From: Bacteroidales bacterium
GTDB lineage: Bacteria; Bacteroidota; Bacteroidia; Bacteroidales; UBA10428
Direction of reading: 5' to 3'
DNA length: 64,000 bases
Assembly (NCBI GenBank): GCA_016930375.1
Contig: JAFGGU010000071.1
Coordinates: forward strand, 1 to 64,000
Every line of letters starts with the position of its first letter. Positions within the stretch are counted from its first letter, which is position 1. Under the pieces are notes generated by a model. That model was not told the DNA's origin. It worked only from the letters and a program-made list of their open reading frames with translations, and searched no databases. A program made the position numbers and the translations under genes. Positions 17,106 through 26,272 of the stretch are shown here, piece by piece.

Positions 17106-17329
17106 AGAAAAAAAATTAAGTAATGGTTCGGTGTACAAAGTTTAAAAATAAACCCGGATAAACCAATAAAACTATTACAAACTGTCATATTTCCATGCGG
17201 TCATCCTGCAAAAACTGCCATTTTCCGTTTGCGAAAACTGTCGTATTGTCAGCATATCTGAATGGCATAATCCTTGTCATTCTATTGCAAACAAAGAAAT
17301 TGTATACTAACCAATAAAATAATTTTAGC

Positions 17330-19261
17330 ATGAGCAAAATAATCGGAATTGATCTGGGGACGACCAATTCATGCGTTGCAGTGATGGAGGGTAATGAACC
17401 GGTTGTAATTCCCAACAGCGAAGGTAAGCGAACCACGCCTTCGATGGTAGCTTTTATGGATAACGGTGAGCGGAAAGTGGGTGACCCTGCCAAGAGACAG
17501 GCTATTACCAACCCAACAAGAACCGTTTATTCCATTAAGCGTTTTATGGGGGAAACCTATGATAAGGTACAGAAAGAAATGCAAAGGGTGCCCTATAAGG
17601 TTGCCAAGGGCGATAACAATACGCCCAGGGTGATGATTGACGACCGCAAATTCACGCCGCAGGAAATTTCCGCCCTTATTTTGCAGAAAATGAAAAAAAC
17701 TGCTGAAGATTATCTGGGTCATGAGGTTACTGAAGCCGTGATCACCGTACCTGCCTATTTTAGCGATTCACAGCGCCAGGCAACCAAGGAGGCAGGTGAA
17801 ATTGCAGGTCTGAAGGTCCGGAGAATCATCAATGAACCTACAGCCGCTTCATTGGCCTACGGTCTCGATAAAAAGCATCATGATATGAAGATCGCCGTAT
17901 ACGACCTTGGCGGCGGAACTTTCGACATATCCATCCTCGAATTGGGTGATGGTGTGTTTGAAGTAAAATCAACCAATGGTGATACCCATTTAGGTGGAGA
18001 TGATTTTGACCAGTGCGTCATGGACTGGCTTGCTGATGAGTTTAAAAAAGACGAGGGTGTTGACCTGAGGAAAGATCCGATGGCCCTTCAGAGACTGAAA
18101 GAAGCTGCTGAAAAAGCCAAGATTGAACTGTCGAGCTCAACCCAGACGGAAATTAACCTGCCATACATTATGCCGGTTGACGGAATTCCCAAGCACCTGG
18201 TTAAGACGCTTACACGTGCGAAATTCGAAAGCCTGATTGATTCACTGGTGCAGTCGACCATTGAGCCCTGCCGCAAGGCCATGCACGACGCGGGATTGTC
18301 AAACTCCGATATCAGCGAAGTAATTCTGGTAGGCGGATCCACCCGTATACCGGTTATCCAGGATATCGTGGAGAAGTTTTTCGGGCGTAAACCTTCCAAA
18401 GGAGTTAATCCCGATGAAGTGGTAGCAGTTGGTGCAGCCATACAGGGGGGTGTATTGACCGGCGAAGTAAAAGATATCCTGCTTCTCGATGTTACTCCGC
18501 TTTCACTGGGCATCGAAACCATGGGAGGCGTATCAACCCGGCTGATCGAAGCCAATACGACCATTCCTACCAAAAAGACGGAAACCTTCACAACTGCATC
18601 TGATAATCAGCCTTCGGTTGAGATTCATATTCTGCAGGGTGAACGTCCCATGGCCAATGACAACAAGACCATCGGCAGGTTCCATCTCGATGGTATCCCG
18701 CCGGCACCCAGAGGTATCCCCCAGATTGAAGTGACCTTTGATATAGATGCCAACGGCATTCTGCATGTTTCGGCCAAAGATAAGGGTACTGGCAAACAGC
18801 AGAGCATCCGTATTGAAGCTTCATCGGGACTTACCAGCGATGAGATCGAAAAGATGAAAAGGGAAGCCAAGGAAAATGAAGCCAGGGATAAGGAACAGCG
18901 TGAACGTGTTGACAAGATGAATGCGGCGGACAGTTTGATATTCCAAACCGAAAAGCAGTTGAAGGAGTTTGGTGACAAGCTTCCTGCCGATAAGAAGGGC
19001 CCCATCGAACAGGCACTTACAAAACTTAAAGATGCGCACAAGAGCCAGGATATTGCTGCCGTGGATAAGGCAACAGCCGAGCTCACCTCAGTATGGCAGG
19101 CTGCTTCCGAGGAATTGTACAAGAATCAGCAGGCCGGCGGACAGGCTGGCCCGCAACAGGGTTATACAGCAGATGCCGGTTCCGGGGAAGACTCCGGACA
19201 AAGTACCGGTGCTAAAAAGGACGATGAAGTTACCGATGTGGATTTTGAAGAAGTGAAGTAG
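17330..19261 (+). CDS. dnaK: Chaperone DnaK (Hsp70)
   Basis: A 643-residue Hsp70 with ATPase domain ([17 protein letters not shown] at the start, [30 protein letters not shown]) to about residue 380, substrate domain with [14 protein letters not shown], helical lid, and a C-terminal tail ending DVDFEEVK. It folds and protects cytosolic proteins with DnaJ and GrpE, neither of which is nearby. It is a single-gene unit closed by a strong terminator. No CIRCE element is seen upstream. Confidence 0.98.
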   Translation: MSKIIGIDLGTTNSCVAVMEGNEPVVIPNSEGKRTTPSMVAFMDNGERKVGDPAKRQAITNPTRTVYSIKRFMGETYDKVQKEMQRVPYKVAKGDNNTPRVMIDDRKFTPQEISALILQKMKKTAEDYLGHEVTEAVITVPAYFSDSQRQATKEAGEIAGLKVRRIINEPTAASLAYGLDKKHHDMKIAVYDLGGGTFDISILELGDGVFEVKSTNGDTHLGGDDFDQCVMDWLADEFKKDEGVDLRKDPMALQRLKEAAEKAKIELSSSTQTEINLPYIMPVDGIPKHLVKTLTRAKFESLIDSLVQSTIEPCRKAMHDAGLSNSDISEVILVGGSTRIPVIQDIVEKFFGRKPSKGVNPDEVVAVGAAIQGGVLTGEVKDILLLDVTPLSLGIETMGGVSTRLIEANTTIPTKKTETFTTASDNQPSVEIHILQGERPMANDNKTIGRFHLDGIPPAPRGIPQIEVTFDIDANGILHVSAKDKGTGKQQSIRIEASSGLTSDEIEKMKREAKENEARDKEQRERVDKMNAADSLIFQTEKQLKEFGDKLPADKKGPIEQALTKLKDAHKSQDIAAVDKATAELTSVWQAASEELYKNQQAGGQAGPQQGYTADAGSGEDSGQSTGAKKDDEVTDVDFEEVK

Positions 19262-19288
19262 GTTTGTGATTTTGTGTATTAATAATGA

Positions 19289-19313
19289 GCCCCGCCTTTG
19301 GCGGGGTTTTTTA
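19289..19313 (+). terminator. Terminator after dnaK
   Basis: GCCCCGCC and GGCGGGG pair around TTT and are followed by TTTTTT. The convergent GH97 gene ends at 19311, inside the T tract. Confidence 0.93.
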
Positions 19314-21308
19314 TTTTGCCCTGAAATGTGCAATAAAACCGCCACCGGGTGCCATTTTTACGTGAAGCTTATCATCCGGGGTGACTTCCTGCATATGCCT
19401 TCTGTAATCTGATGCATAAGCATCTGCATTCACCCCGTCCTGGTAGATTTCTGCCTGATATCTTCCGGGCCCCAGGAAAGATAAATCCAGTTCCATTGTC
19501 CGTGGCGTCCAGTCGGTCATTGCAGCCACCCACCAGTCATTTCCGCTTTTACGGGCCACCAGGATATAATCGGAGATCTGGCCGTCAAGCACGATGGTTT
19601 CGTCCCATTCAAAAGGTATACTGCCGTAAAAAGCAGCATATTCAGGTTCCCGGATGTAATCGCTGATATTGCCTCCCAAAAACTGGAGCGGGCTATCATA
19701 TACTACGTACATGGCGAGCTGATGAATGCGGGTTCCCTGGGTCATCGGCACCGGATCCACGATGCGAAAGGCATTTTTTTGTGCATTGATCATTCCGCCA
19801 CCCTCATAATCGAGAGGGCCCGCAATCATGCGGGTGAAAGGGATGATCAGGTCATGCTCGGGAGTGATCCTTTCAGTCCATTTATTGAACTCATGGCCCG
19901 CAACTCCTTCGCGGTTGATCAGGTTGGGATAGGCCTTGCGAAGGCCCATGGGTTTGCATGCCCCGTGAAACAGAACCATAAGTTCATACCTGGCAGTTTC
20001 CTGCGCCACATGCTCCAGAAATCTGACCATCAACTGATCCTCCCTGTCCATAAAATCCACCATGATCCCTTTGATGCCCCAATGGTGAAATTGCTGCAGG
20101 AAGGTCATATTGTGTTTTAAGGTCAGTGCGGATGTCCAAAGCCAGATGCCCACTCCCTTTTCAGCGCCATATCTAACTATTTCGCGGATATCCATACCGG
20201 GACTGATCTTTGAAAAATCTCCGATATCGCACCAGCCCGCATCCAGGAAAACATAGTCGAGCCCAAACCGGCTGGCAAAATCAATGTAGTACTTATAGGT
20301 CTCTGTGTTGATTCCCGATTTAAAATCCACATCATACAATATGCTGTTGGTGATCCACTCATCGGTGATCTGGCCAGGTTTAATCCAACCTGTCTCCGTG
20401 AGCCTGCATTCAGGCGCCAGGCGGTATACCATATCTGAATTTACCAAATCCCTGTCGTTTTCACCCATGATAAATACCCGCCAGGGATAATCGCGTTTAC
20501 CTGCAGTTCTGGCAATGTATTCCGCTCGCTTTGTCACGAGTTCCTGCTTAAAATAGTCCCCTCTTACAGAAGTCTCTAAAGGGTATGCAGGAAACTTCAG
20601 TTGCAGGGATGACTTTCCCGCGTCACCACCGGCGACAAACATGCCGGGATAATCCCGCAGATCGCTTTCAGCGATGGCAAGACTAATGCCGTTGGTGGTT
20701 CTTGCATACAGCGGCAGATAAGCCAGATCTTCCGGTTTCAGACCGTTGACGGGAATATGTTTATAATCTTCCTCAAAACTGGTGTGGAAGCAATCCACAT
20801 CCTTCTCATTCCGGCAGGCAATTACTGGAAGCCACACTGAATCTCCCTGTGAAAAAGTCAGCATACCCGTTTCATTATTTACCACTACCGTATCATCCGC
20901 ATAACGGGTAACAAACCGGTAAGCGAACCCATCGTCATAGGCGCGGATAACAAGACCGGTCCGGTCTTTAAAGGATAACGCGAGTTCATTGAAATGATCA
21001 CTTACAAGGGCTCTTTTCTCGCGGATCAGCGGGTGCTGTACCAGGTTTACAGCTCTTGTCTTTGCCGTAAATGAGCCTGATCCTGCTTTTTTACCCACTA
21101 TGATCATGGCCGGATCAATGATGTCAAGGGCAGGTCGGTTATCGAACATGACTGAAATTTTCCGGTTTTCTCCGCCCGTAAAAGTCACAACTACCTTTCC
21201 ATTCGGTGAGTGAACAACTTTTTGTTGTGCATTCAGCATGTCGGTCTTAAAGGGCATTAAGCACAAAATCAGCATCACGCATGAACACTGACGACTCTTC
21301 TTTTCCAT
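19311..21308 (-). CDS. Glycoside hydrolase family 97 (alpha-glucosidase/galactosidase type)
   Basis: A 665-residue secreted enzyme (signal peptide about 1-28, MLNAQQ). It has the three GH97 parts: N-terminal beta-sandwich, (beta/alpha)8 barrel, and C-terminal beta domain. The barrel shows DYVFLDAGWCD, GIKGIMVDFMDREDQ, and NREGVAGHEFNKW. The Asp in VDFMDR is where retaining GH97 enzymes keep their nucleophile, pointing to the retaining branch rather than the inverting SusB branch; this is inference from remembered family patterns. No SusC/SusD pair lies nearby, so it is outside a typical polysaccharide locus. Confidence 0.92.
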   Translation of the reverse strand: MEKKSRQCSCVMLILCLMPFKTDMLNAQQKVVHSPNGKVVVTFTGGENRKISVMFDNRPALDIIDPAMIIVGKKAGSGSFTAKTRAVNLVQHPLIREKRALVSDHFNELALSFKDRTGLVIRAYDDGFAYRFVTRYADDTVVVNNETGMLTFSQGDSVWLPVIACRNEKDVDCFHTSFEEDYKHIPVNGLKPEDLAYLPLYARTTNGISLAIAESDLRDYPGMFVAGGDAGKSSLQLKFPAYPLETSVRGDYFKQELVTKRAEYIARTAGKRDYPWRVFIMGENDRDLVNSDMVYRLAPECRLTETGWIKPGQITDEWITNSILYDVDFKSGINTETYKYYIDFASRFGLDYVFLDAGWCDIGDFSKISPGMDIREIVRYGAEKGVGIWLWTSALTLKHNMTFLQQFHHWGIKGIMVDFMDREDQLMVRFLEHVAQETARYELMVLFHGACKPMGLRKAYPNLINREGVAGHEFNKWTERITPEHDLIIPFTRMIAGPLDYEGGGMINAQKNAFRIVDPVPMTQGTRIHQLAMYVVYDSPLQFLGGNISDYIREPEYAAFYGSIPFEWDETIVLDGQISDYILVARKSGNDWWVAAMTDWTPRTMELDLSFLGPGRYQAEIYQDGVNADAYASDYRRHMQEVTPDDKLHVKMAPGGGFIAHFRAK

Positions 21309-21407
21309 ATTTCGAGATTTACAATTCCTGCTATTTTGGATTAACCAATTTAACGACTTTAAACCAAATCTTACCAGGTTTGTTATATCAAAATATTATA
21401 GAAACAC

Positions 21408-21435
21408 AACCTACAACCTACAACCTACAACCTAC
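21408..21435. repeat. 7-bp tandem repeat, unit AACCTAC
   Basis: Four exact units sit 12 bases before the start codon of the following SDR gene. Confidence 0.88.
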
Positions 21436-21446
21436 AACTCAAATCC

Positions 21447-22379
21447 ATGCAAACCATCCTCGGCTCCGGAGGCGCAATCGGCACTCCCCTGGCAAAAGAA
21501 CTCAGGCATTTTACAGACAAAATACGGCTTGTGAGCCGAAATCCAATAAAAGTCAATGATGCCGATGAATTATTCCGCGCTGACATCACCGATGCCGACC
21601 AGTTGGATAAAGCCATCTCGGGTTCCGAAGTCGTTTATCTGACTGCAGGGTTTGCTTATGATATTAAAGTATGGCGCCGCGTTTGGCCCGATCTGATCCG
21701 CAATGTTATAGACAGCTGCAAAAAGCACAAAGCCCGGCTTGTATTCTTTGACAACATATATGCGCTGGACAGCCGTTTCATGAACAACCTCACGGAAGAT
21801 ACGCCCATTGGACCCGTCAGCAAAAAGGGACAGGTGCGTGCGGAAATCCACCGGATGATCATGGATGAAATAAACGGTGGCAGGCTGCAGGCCATCATTG
21901 CCCGCTCGGCAGATTTCTATGGCATCAAAAACAGTGTCCTGGTGGAAATGGTGTATAAAAACCTGCTGAAAAACAAAAAAGCCATGTGGTTTGCAGATGC
22001 TACAAAAGTACATACATTCACAGCCGCTGCTGATGCTGCAAGAGCTGTGGCGTTACTCGGCAATACACCCGATGCCTTTCATCAGATCTGGCACCTGCCG
22101 ACCGATCGGACGCCGCTTACAGGAAAGCAATGGGTAGAATTATTTGCCAGATTAATGAATAAAGAACCCCGGTTGTTTGTAATCCCTAACTGGCTTCTGG
22201 CGTTAATGGGAATCTTTATCCCTGTCTTCAGGGAATTTAAAGAAATGGTATACCAGTACGACCGGGATTATATTTTTAACAGCAGTAAATTTGAGAATAA
22301 GTTTAATTATGTTCCCGTATCCCCGGAAAATGGCATTGCACAATTAATACAAGAACTTAAGACAACAGACAAACCATAA
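21447..22379 (+). CDS. NAD(P)-dependent epimerase/dehydratase-like (extended SDR)
   Basis: A 310-residue Rossmann protein. The N-terminus ILGSGGAIGTPLAKEL is a slightly altered GxxGxxG motif. FFDNIYAL, ADFYG and the late hydrophobic segment WLLALMGIFIPV match atypical SDRs of the nucleoside-sugar epimerase type. The substrate is unknown. It stands alone, preceded by a tandem repeat. Confidence 0.82.
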   Translation: MQTILGSGGAIGTPLAKELRHFTDKIRLVSRNPIKVNDADELFRADITDADQLDKAISGSEVVYLTAGFAYDIKVWRRVWPDLIRNVIDSCKKHKARLVFFDNIYALDSRFMNNLTEDTPIGPVSKKGQVRAEIHRMIMDEINGGRLQAIIARSADFYGIKNSVLVEMVYKNLLKNKKAMWFADATKVHTFTAAADAARAVALLGNTPDAFHQIWHLPTDRTPLTGKQWVELFARLMNKEPRLFVIPNWLLALMGIFIPVFREFKEMVYQYDRDYIFNSSKFENKFNYVPVSPENGIAQLIQELKTTDKP

Positions 22380-22489
22380 ACCTGCAACCCGGAACCTGCA
22401 ACTTTTTTTTTTGGAAAATTTCCTGCAATTTATTACTTTCAGCGATGATAACCGGACCAATCAAGTAACTCTCCTTAAAAATCATCGCC

Positions 22490-23770
22490 ATGAAAAACAT
22501 CCTTCCTGTTCTACTTATGATCTTATCAGGAATAAGTATAATTTCCTGTACTTCTCCCAATCATCCCGGGACGGTTTCCCCTGCCTCGGAAAAAATGTCG
22601 GTTGAAAGACTCAGACGCATTGACACCATATTGCAGGAAAGTATCAATAACAGGTGGATCAATGGTGCTGTTGCCTACATTGCTCGCAATGGGAAAATCG
22701 TATATTACAAATCTTTTGGGGTAAGTGATGCCGAAAAGCAGACGCCCATGGCAAAGGATGCAATTTTCCGTATCGCTTCACAAACCAAGGCCATTACAAG
22801 TGTGGCAGTGATGATGCTTTTTGAAGAAGGAAAGTTCCTGCTTGACGATCCTGTTTCAAAATACATTCCCGAGTTTGCCAATCCGACGGTTGTTGATCAG
22901 TACAATGCAAAGGACACTACCTATACCACTATTCCTGCTTTGCGGGAAATTACCATTCGTGATCTGCTGACCCATACATCAGGTATTGATTATGCCGGGA
23001 TAGGATCTACCATGATGAATGCAATTTATGCCAAGTCGGAAATTCCTGTCGGTTTTGAAAGCAGGCCGCTGATACTGGGTGATGCCATCCAGAAACTGGC
23101 CGGGCTCCCCCTGGTGCATCAACCGGGTGAACGTTTTACCTACGGTCTGAATTGCGACGTGCTGGGATACCTGGTTGAAGTTGTTTCAGGGATGACTTTC
23201 GATCAGTTTTTAAAGCAAAGGATATTTGAACCTCTGGGAATGAAAGACACCTATTTCTACCTGCCCGAAGAAAAACAATCCCGACTTGCATCCGTATCCA
23301 CAGAGGATGCCGATCATTTAGCCGTGAATTGGGATAAGCAGGCGCTTGCAGGCCTGGATGCTGACTATCCCCTCGCCCAGGGAACGTATTATTCAGGTGG
23401 GGCGGGATTAAGCTGCACCATAACCGATTATGCGACTTTTCTGCAGATGTTGCTGGATGGCGGCGAGTACAATGGGAAACGACTGCTGGCAGCAAGGACT
23501 GTGGATCTGATGATCTCCAACCAGATCGGGAACCTGGATCTGGGAGCGGACAAATTCGGTCTGGGTTTCCAAATCACATCAGAGGCAGGACAGGCCCGAC
23601 TGGGTGTCACAGAAGGATCATTCGCCTGGGGAGGCTTCTGGGGAACCACCTATTGGGCTGATCCAGAAGAACAGCTGGTTTGTTTGTTGTTCTGCCAACA
23701 ATTTCCCCTATCACACGGGGAAATATCCGATAAGTTCAGGGTACTGGTATATGCGGCGCTGGACGATTGA
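22490..23770 (+). CDS. Serine hydrolase, beta-lactamase class C/esterase type, lipoprotein
   Basis: A 426-residue protein with a lipoprotein signal (lipobox SIISC, Cys near 20). The active-site motifs of the family are present: SQTK (SxxK serine), YGLN (YxN), and a later GG-rich loop before the C-terminus. LTHTSGIDY is also characteristic. Members include esterases, D-aminopeptidases and carboxypeptidases; resistance activity should not be assumed. It is a single-gene unit. Confidence 0.9.
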   Translation: MKNILPVLLMILSGISIISCTSPNHPGTVSPASEKMSVERLRRIDTILQESINNRWINGAVAYIARNGKIVYYKSFGVSDAEKQTPMAKDAIFRIASQTKAITSVAVMMLFEEGKFLLDDPVSKYIPEFANPTVVDQYNAKDTTYTTIPALREITIRDLLTHTSGIDYAGIGSTMMNAIYAKSEIPVGFESRPLILGDAIQKLAGLPLVHQPGERFTYGLNCDVLGYLVEVVSGMTFDQFLKQRIFEPLGMKDTYFYLPEEKQSRLASVSTEDADHLAVNWDKQALAGLDADYPLAQGTYYSGGAGLSCTITDYATFLQMLLDGGEYNGKRLLAARTVDLMISNQIGNLDLGADKFGLGFQITSEAGQARLGVTEGSFAWGGFWGTTYWADPEEQLVCLLFCQQFPLSHGEISDKFRVLVYAALDD

Positions 23771-23775
23771 GAAAT

Positions 23776-23910
23776 GACAGGCCCGTAGGGCCGACCTGTT
23801 AATAGAAAATAAACACAGGCTGTACATTACAGGCCCGTAGGGCCGGCCTGTTACTAGAAAAATAAATTCATAACCAACAATAAGCTTCATCGCAGCGACC
23901 TGTTATAGAA
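23776..23910. repeat. Palindromic intergenic repeat, two clear copies and one diverged
   Basis: ACAGGCCCGTAGGGCCGACC (from 23777) and ACAGGCCCGTAGGGCCGGCC (from 23829) are followed by TGTTAATAGAAA and TGTTACTAGAAA. A third piece, CGCAGCGACCTGTTATAGAA, ends at 23910. GGCCC-GTA-GGGCC is a palindrome. These look like a mobile or REP-like repeat family. Confidence 0.82.
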
Positions 23911-23916
23911 TCAAAA

Positions 23917-24897
23917 TCACCCCTTCATCGCTGCGATTTCTTCTTCAATAGCCGTTCGTACAGGTGTGTATGTAATTCCAAGTTCTTTCTCAGCTTTACT
24001 TCCGTCTCCCCTGAATCCCTCCTTCATGGTTCTCATCTGATCAACCGACATACCCCAGGGAGGTGAAATCCCGGTTATCCTCGAAAGCCCCGTAAACATA
24101 TAGGCACTGGCCATTGCAAGAAAATCCGGCATATGTAGGAACGGTATAGAAACGCCTGATATATCATGGATGATTTTATTGATTTCGGCCATAAGTAATT
24201 GAGATTTCCCTGCCAGGTATTTCTCACCGATATTGCCCTGGTTTTCTGCAGCCCTTACAATTATTTCCGCCACATCATTTACGTGTACCCAGGTAAGGGC
24301 AGATTCTTTAAAGACAGTAGCAGGTAATTTCTTGTTTATCAAATCGGTTACGTATTTTCCCGTTGATTTGGGATCACCGGCGCCCAATACTGCCCCAGGA
24401 TATACCATTACCACAGGCAACTTTTTATTCTTATATAAATTCCACACAATTAAGTCTCCCTCGAATTTGGTTTGGGCGTACCTGCTAAGTCTGACCGGAC
24501 CAATCTGACTTTCCTCGGTGAATGGCATATCAGCAGGTTTTCCAAAGGTTACCATTGAACTCACATGTACAACTTTTGAAATCCCTGTTTCAAGTACGCA
24601 TTCCATCACATTTCGGGTTCCGTCAATATTTAGGTCATGGTAAAGACGATTATTTCTTTCCCAGAAGGAATACAGAGCAGCAAGATTCAATACCCAATCG
24701 CACCCTTTCATACCCTGAAGAACCGAATTCTTATCGGTTATGTCGCCCAAAGCCAATTTTGCGCCGAATGTTCTGAGCCGTTCACTGGTTTCGTTGTTTT
24801 TCCTTACAAGACATGTCAATTCATGCTTGGTTTTCATCAGACGATTGACCACCTGTGTTCCAATAAACCCTGTTGCTCCCGTAATAAAGATTTTCAT
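23917..24897 (-). CDS. NAD(P)-dependent SDR, dihydroflavonol-reductase-like
   Basis: A 326-residue extended SDR: GATGFIGTQV at the N-terminus, LNLAALYSFW, VHVSSMVTFG, and catalytic YAQTK. The best general fit is the dihydroflavonol-4-reductase-like / sterol-dehydrogenase-like group. The substrate is not known; in bacteria relatives often act on terpenoid or sugar intermediates. A small membrane protein is encoded upstream on the same strand. Confidence 0.88.
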   Translation of the reverse strand: MKIFITGATGFIGTQVVNRLMKTKHELTCLVRKNNETSERLRTFGAKLALGDITDKNSVLQGMKGCDWVLNLAALYSFWERNNRLYHDLNIDGTRNVMECVLETGISKVVHVSSMVTFGKPADMPFTEESQIGPVRLSRYAQTKFEGDLIVWNLYKNKKLPVVMVYPGAVLGAGDPKSTGKYVTDLINKKLPATVFKESALTWVHVNDVAEIIVRAAENQGNIGEKYLAGKSQLLMAEINKIIHDISGVSIPFLHMPDFLAMASAYMFTGLSRITGISPPWGMSVDQMRTMKEGFRGDGSKAEKELGITYTPVRTAIEEEIAAMKG

Positions 24898-24971
24898 GGT
24901 TAATAGGATTAATAGTTAGGTTAAATGGCACACCATAAAACCCATCGGGTTTAATTACAAAAAAATCAATA

Positions 24972-25301
24972 TCATGTGCTTTTCTTCCTGACCAGAATAA
25001 GGTAGACACAACATATAATCACGATCACATCAATAAGTATCAGTACTTTCATGGTAAGATCAAAATTCTTCACACCCATTTGAATACTGGCCATAGTCAT
25101 TCCTATAAGCGGGAAAATCAACCCTAGGTAAACCCATAGCATTTTCGGAGTAAATAAAAACACTCCAATCAGACCATAAAGTATCCCAAAAATCAGCAGG
25201 GGGATACTGTTTGGATCACTGGTGGCCTTAAAGAACAAGGTAACATGCCATACGCCGGTGATAACCAGCAGTATGGCTGCAAGAAAGCGGATAGTTTTCA
25301 T
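24972..25301 (-). CDS. Small four-helix membrane protein, unknown
   Basis: From ATG 25301 the product has 109 residues and four hydrophobic segments (about 4-22, 32-50, 53-72, 82-103) ending in RKKST. I use the inner ATG because the 14 residues before it in the track begin with a less protein-like segment and the helix starts right after MKTIRF. No catalytic motif. It lies upstream of the SDR gene with about 75 bases between. Confidence 0.7.
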   Translation of the reverse strand: MKTIRFLAAILLVITGVWHVTLFFKATSDPNSIPLLIFGILYGLIGVFLFTPKMLWVYLGLIFPLIGMTMASIQMGVKNFDLTMKVLILIDVIVIICCVYLILVRKKST

Positions 25302-25477
25302 TTTGTCGAGATTTATGATAATCAGAATAAAATTAGGATTCATAATTTACAATATTATGCAGGCAAAGTCAAGTTGTTTGTCAAAATAGGCTGTGCTAGT
25401 TCCTGATATATTCACAAGGTTAGCCGGCAAAAATTCCTTTTTTGCTATCTTTATCGCATAATTCTAATACCCATAAA

Positions 25478-26272
25478 ATGCGTACTTTTTTGCTGGGCTT
25501 CCTGGTGTTCATCTGCGCTGTTGCAAACTCCCAACCGGACACCCTTTTCAACCAGACTGATGCTAACAAGCTGAAACAAGGCTGGTGGAAAAAGGCTTAT
25601 CCCAACGGGAAGCTCATGTATAAAGGATTCTTCAGGGACGACAAACCTGTCGGGACCATGTACAGGTATTTTGAAAACGGCGCCGTAAAAGCAATCCTGA
25701 TTTATGATGCTAAAAGTGAATATGCCCGCGCCAGGCTGCTGTACGAAGACGGTAACCTTGCTGCCGAGGGGGTTTTCTATAATTCCTTGAAGGACAGTAC
25801 CTGGTCGTATTACAGTTATTATGACAGATCACTGACTGCAACGGAAAATTATCAGAAAGGTTTGCGGCATGGAAGAATGACCAATTATTACAATAACGGT
25901 ATCGTTTCCGAGATACTCGACTGGAAAAATGACAAAAAACACGGAGTATGGGAACAATACTTCCCCAGCGGGAAATTGAAGATGAAGGGGTCTTATGTTG
26001 ACCAGAAACTTGAAGGCGATTTCCTGGTTAATTATGATAATGGCAAACCTTATCTGCAAGGTTATTATGTGAATGACAGACGGCAGGGGAAGTGGACTTT
26101 TTTTACAGAAAACGGAACTGTTGAGGCAGAAATGGAATATGTCAACGGAACTCCCCTGAATGAAGACCAGCTTACCGAAAAACAGCAGGAGCTTTTCCGC
26201 ACCATCGATGCCAATGAGGGTAAATTTGAGGAACCTGATGAGAGCAATTTTCTTATACCACAAGGCAGGTAG
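25478..26272 (+). CDS. Secreted MORN/YwqK-repeat protein
   Basis: A protein of 264 residues from ATG 25478, with a signal peptide (LLGFLVFICAVANS). It has about seven repeats of roughly 22-24 residues of the type YPNGKLMYKGFFRDDKPVG and FPSGKLKMKGSYVDQKLEG, the MORN/YwqK pattern. Such proteins are scaffolds or lipid/peptidoglycan-associated in Bacteroidetes; some are annotated as antitoxins, but no toxin is near. The subtilase gene overlaps its end. Confidence 0.88.
   Translation: MRTFLLGFLVFICAVANSQPDTLFNQTDANKLKQGWWKKAYPNGKLMYKGFFRDDKPVGTMYRYFENGAVKAILIYDAKSEYARARLLYEDGNLAAEGVFYNSLKDSTWSYYSYYDRSLTATENYQKGLRHGRMTNYYNNGIVSEILDWKNDKKHGVWEQYFPSGKLKMKGSYVDQKLEGDFLVNYDNGKPYLQGYYVNDRRQGKWTFFTENGTVEAEMEYVNGTPLNEDQLTEKQQELFRTIDANEGKFEEPDESNFLIPQGR

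Noticed and set aside
17263-17278. TGGCATAATCCTTGTC upstream of dnaK as a sigma-54 promoter
   Set aside because: The invariant GC of the -12 element is GT here, and a sigma-54 dnaK promoter would be unusual.
22490-23770. Beta-lactam resistance gene
   Set aside because: SxxK and YxN motifs show the fold only; many such lipoproteins are esterases or peptidases, and nothing points to resistance.
25478-26272. Antitoxin of a toxin-antitoxin pair
   Set aside because: YwqK-type names come from distant homology. The neighbour is a secreted protease and no toxin is seen.
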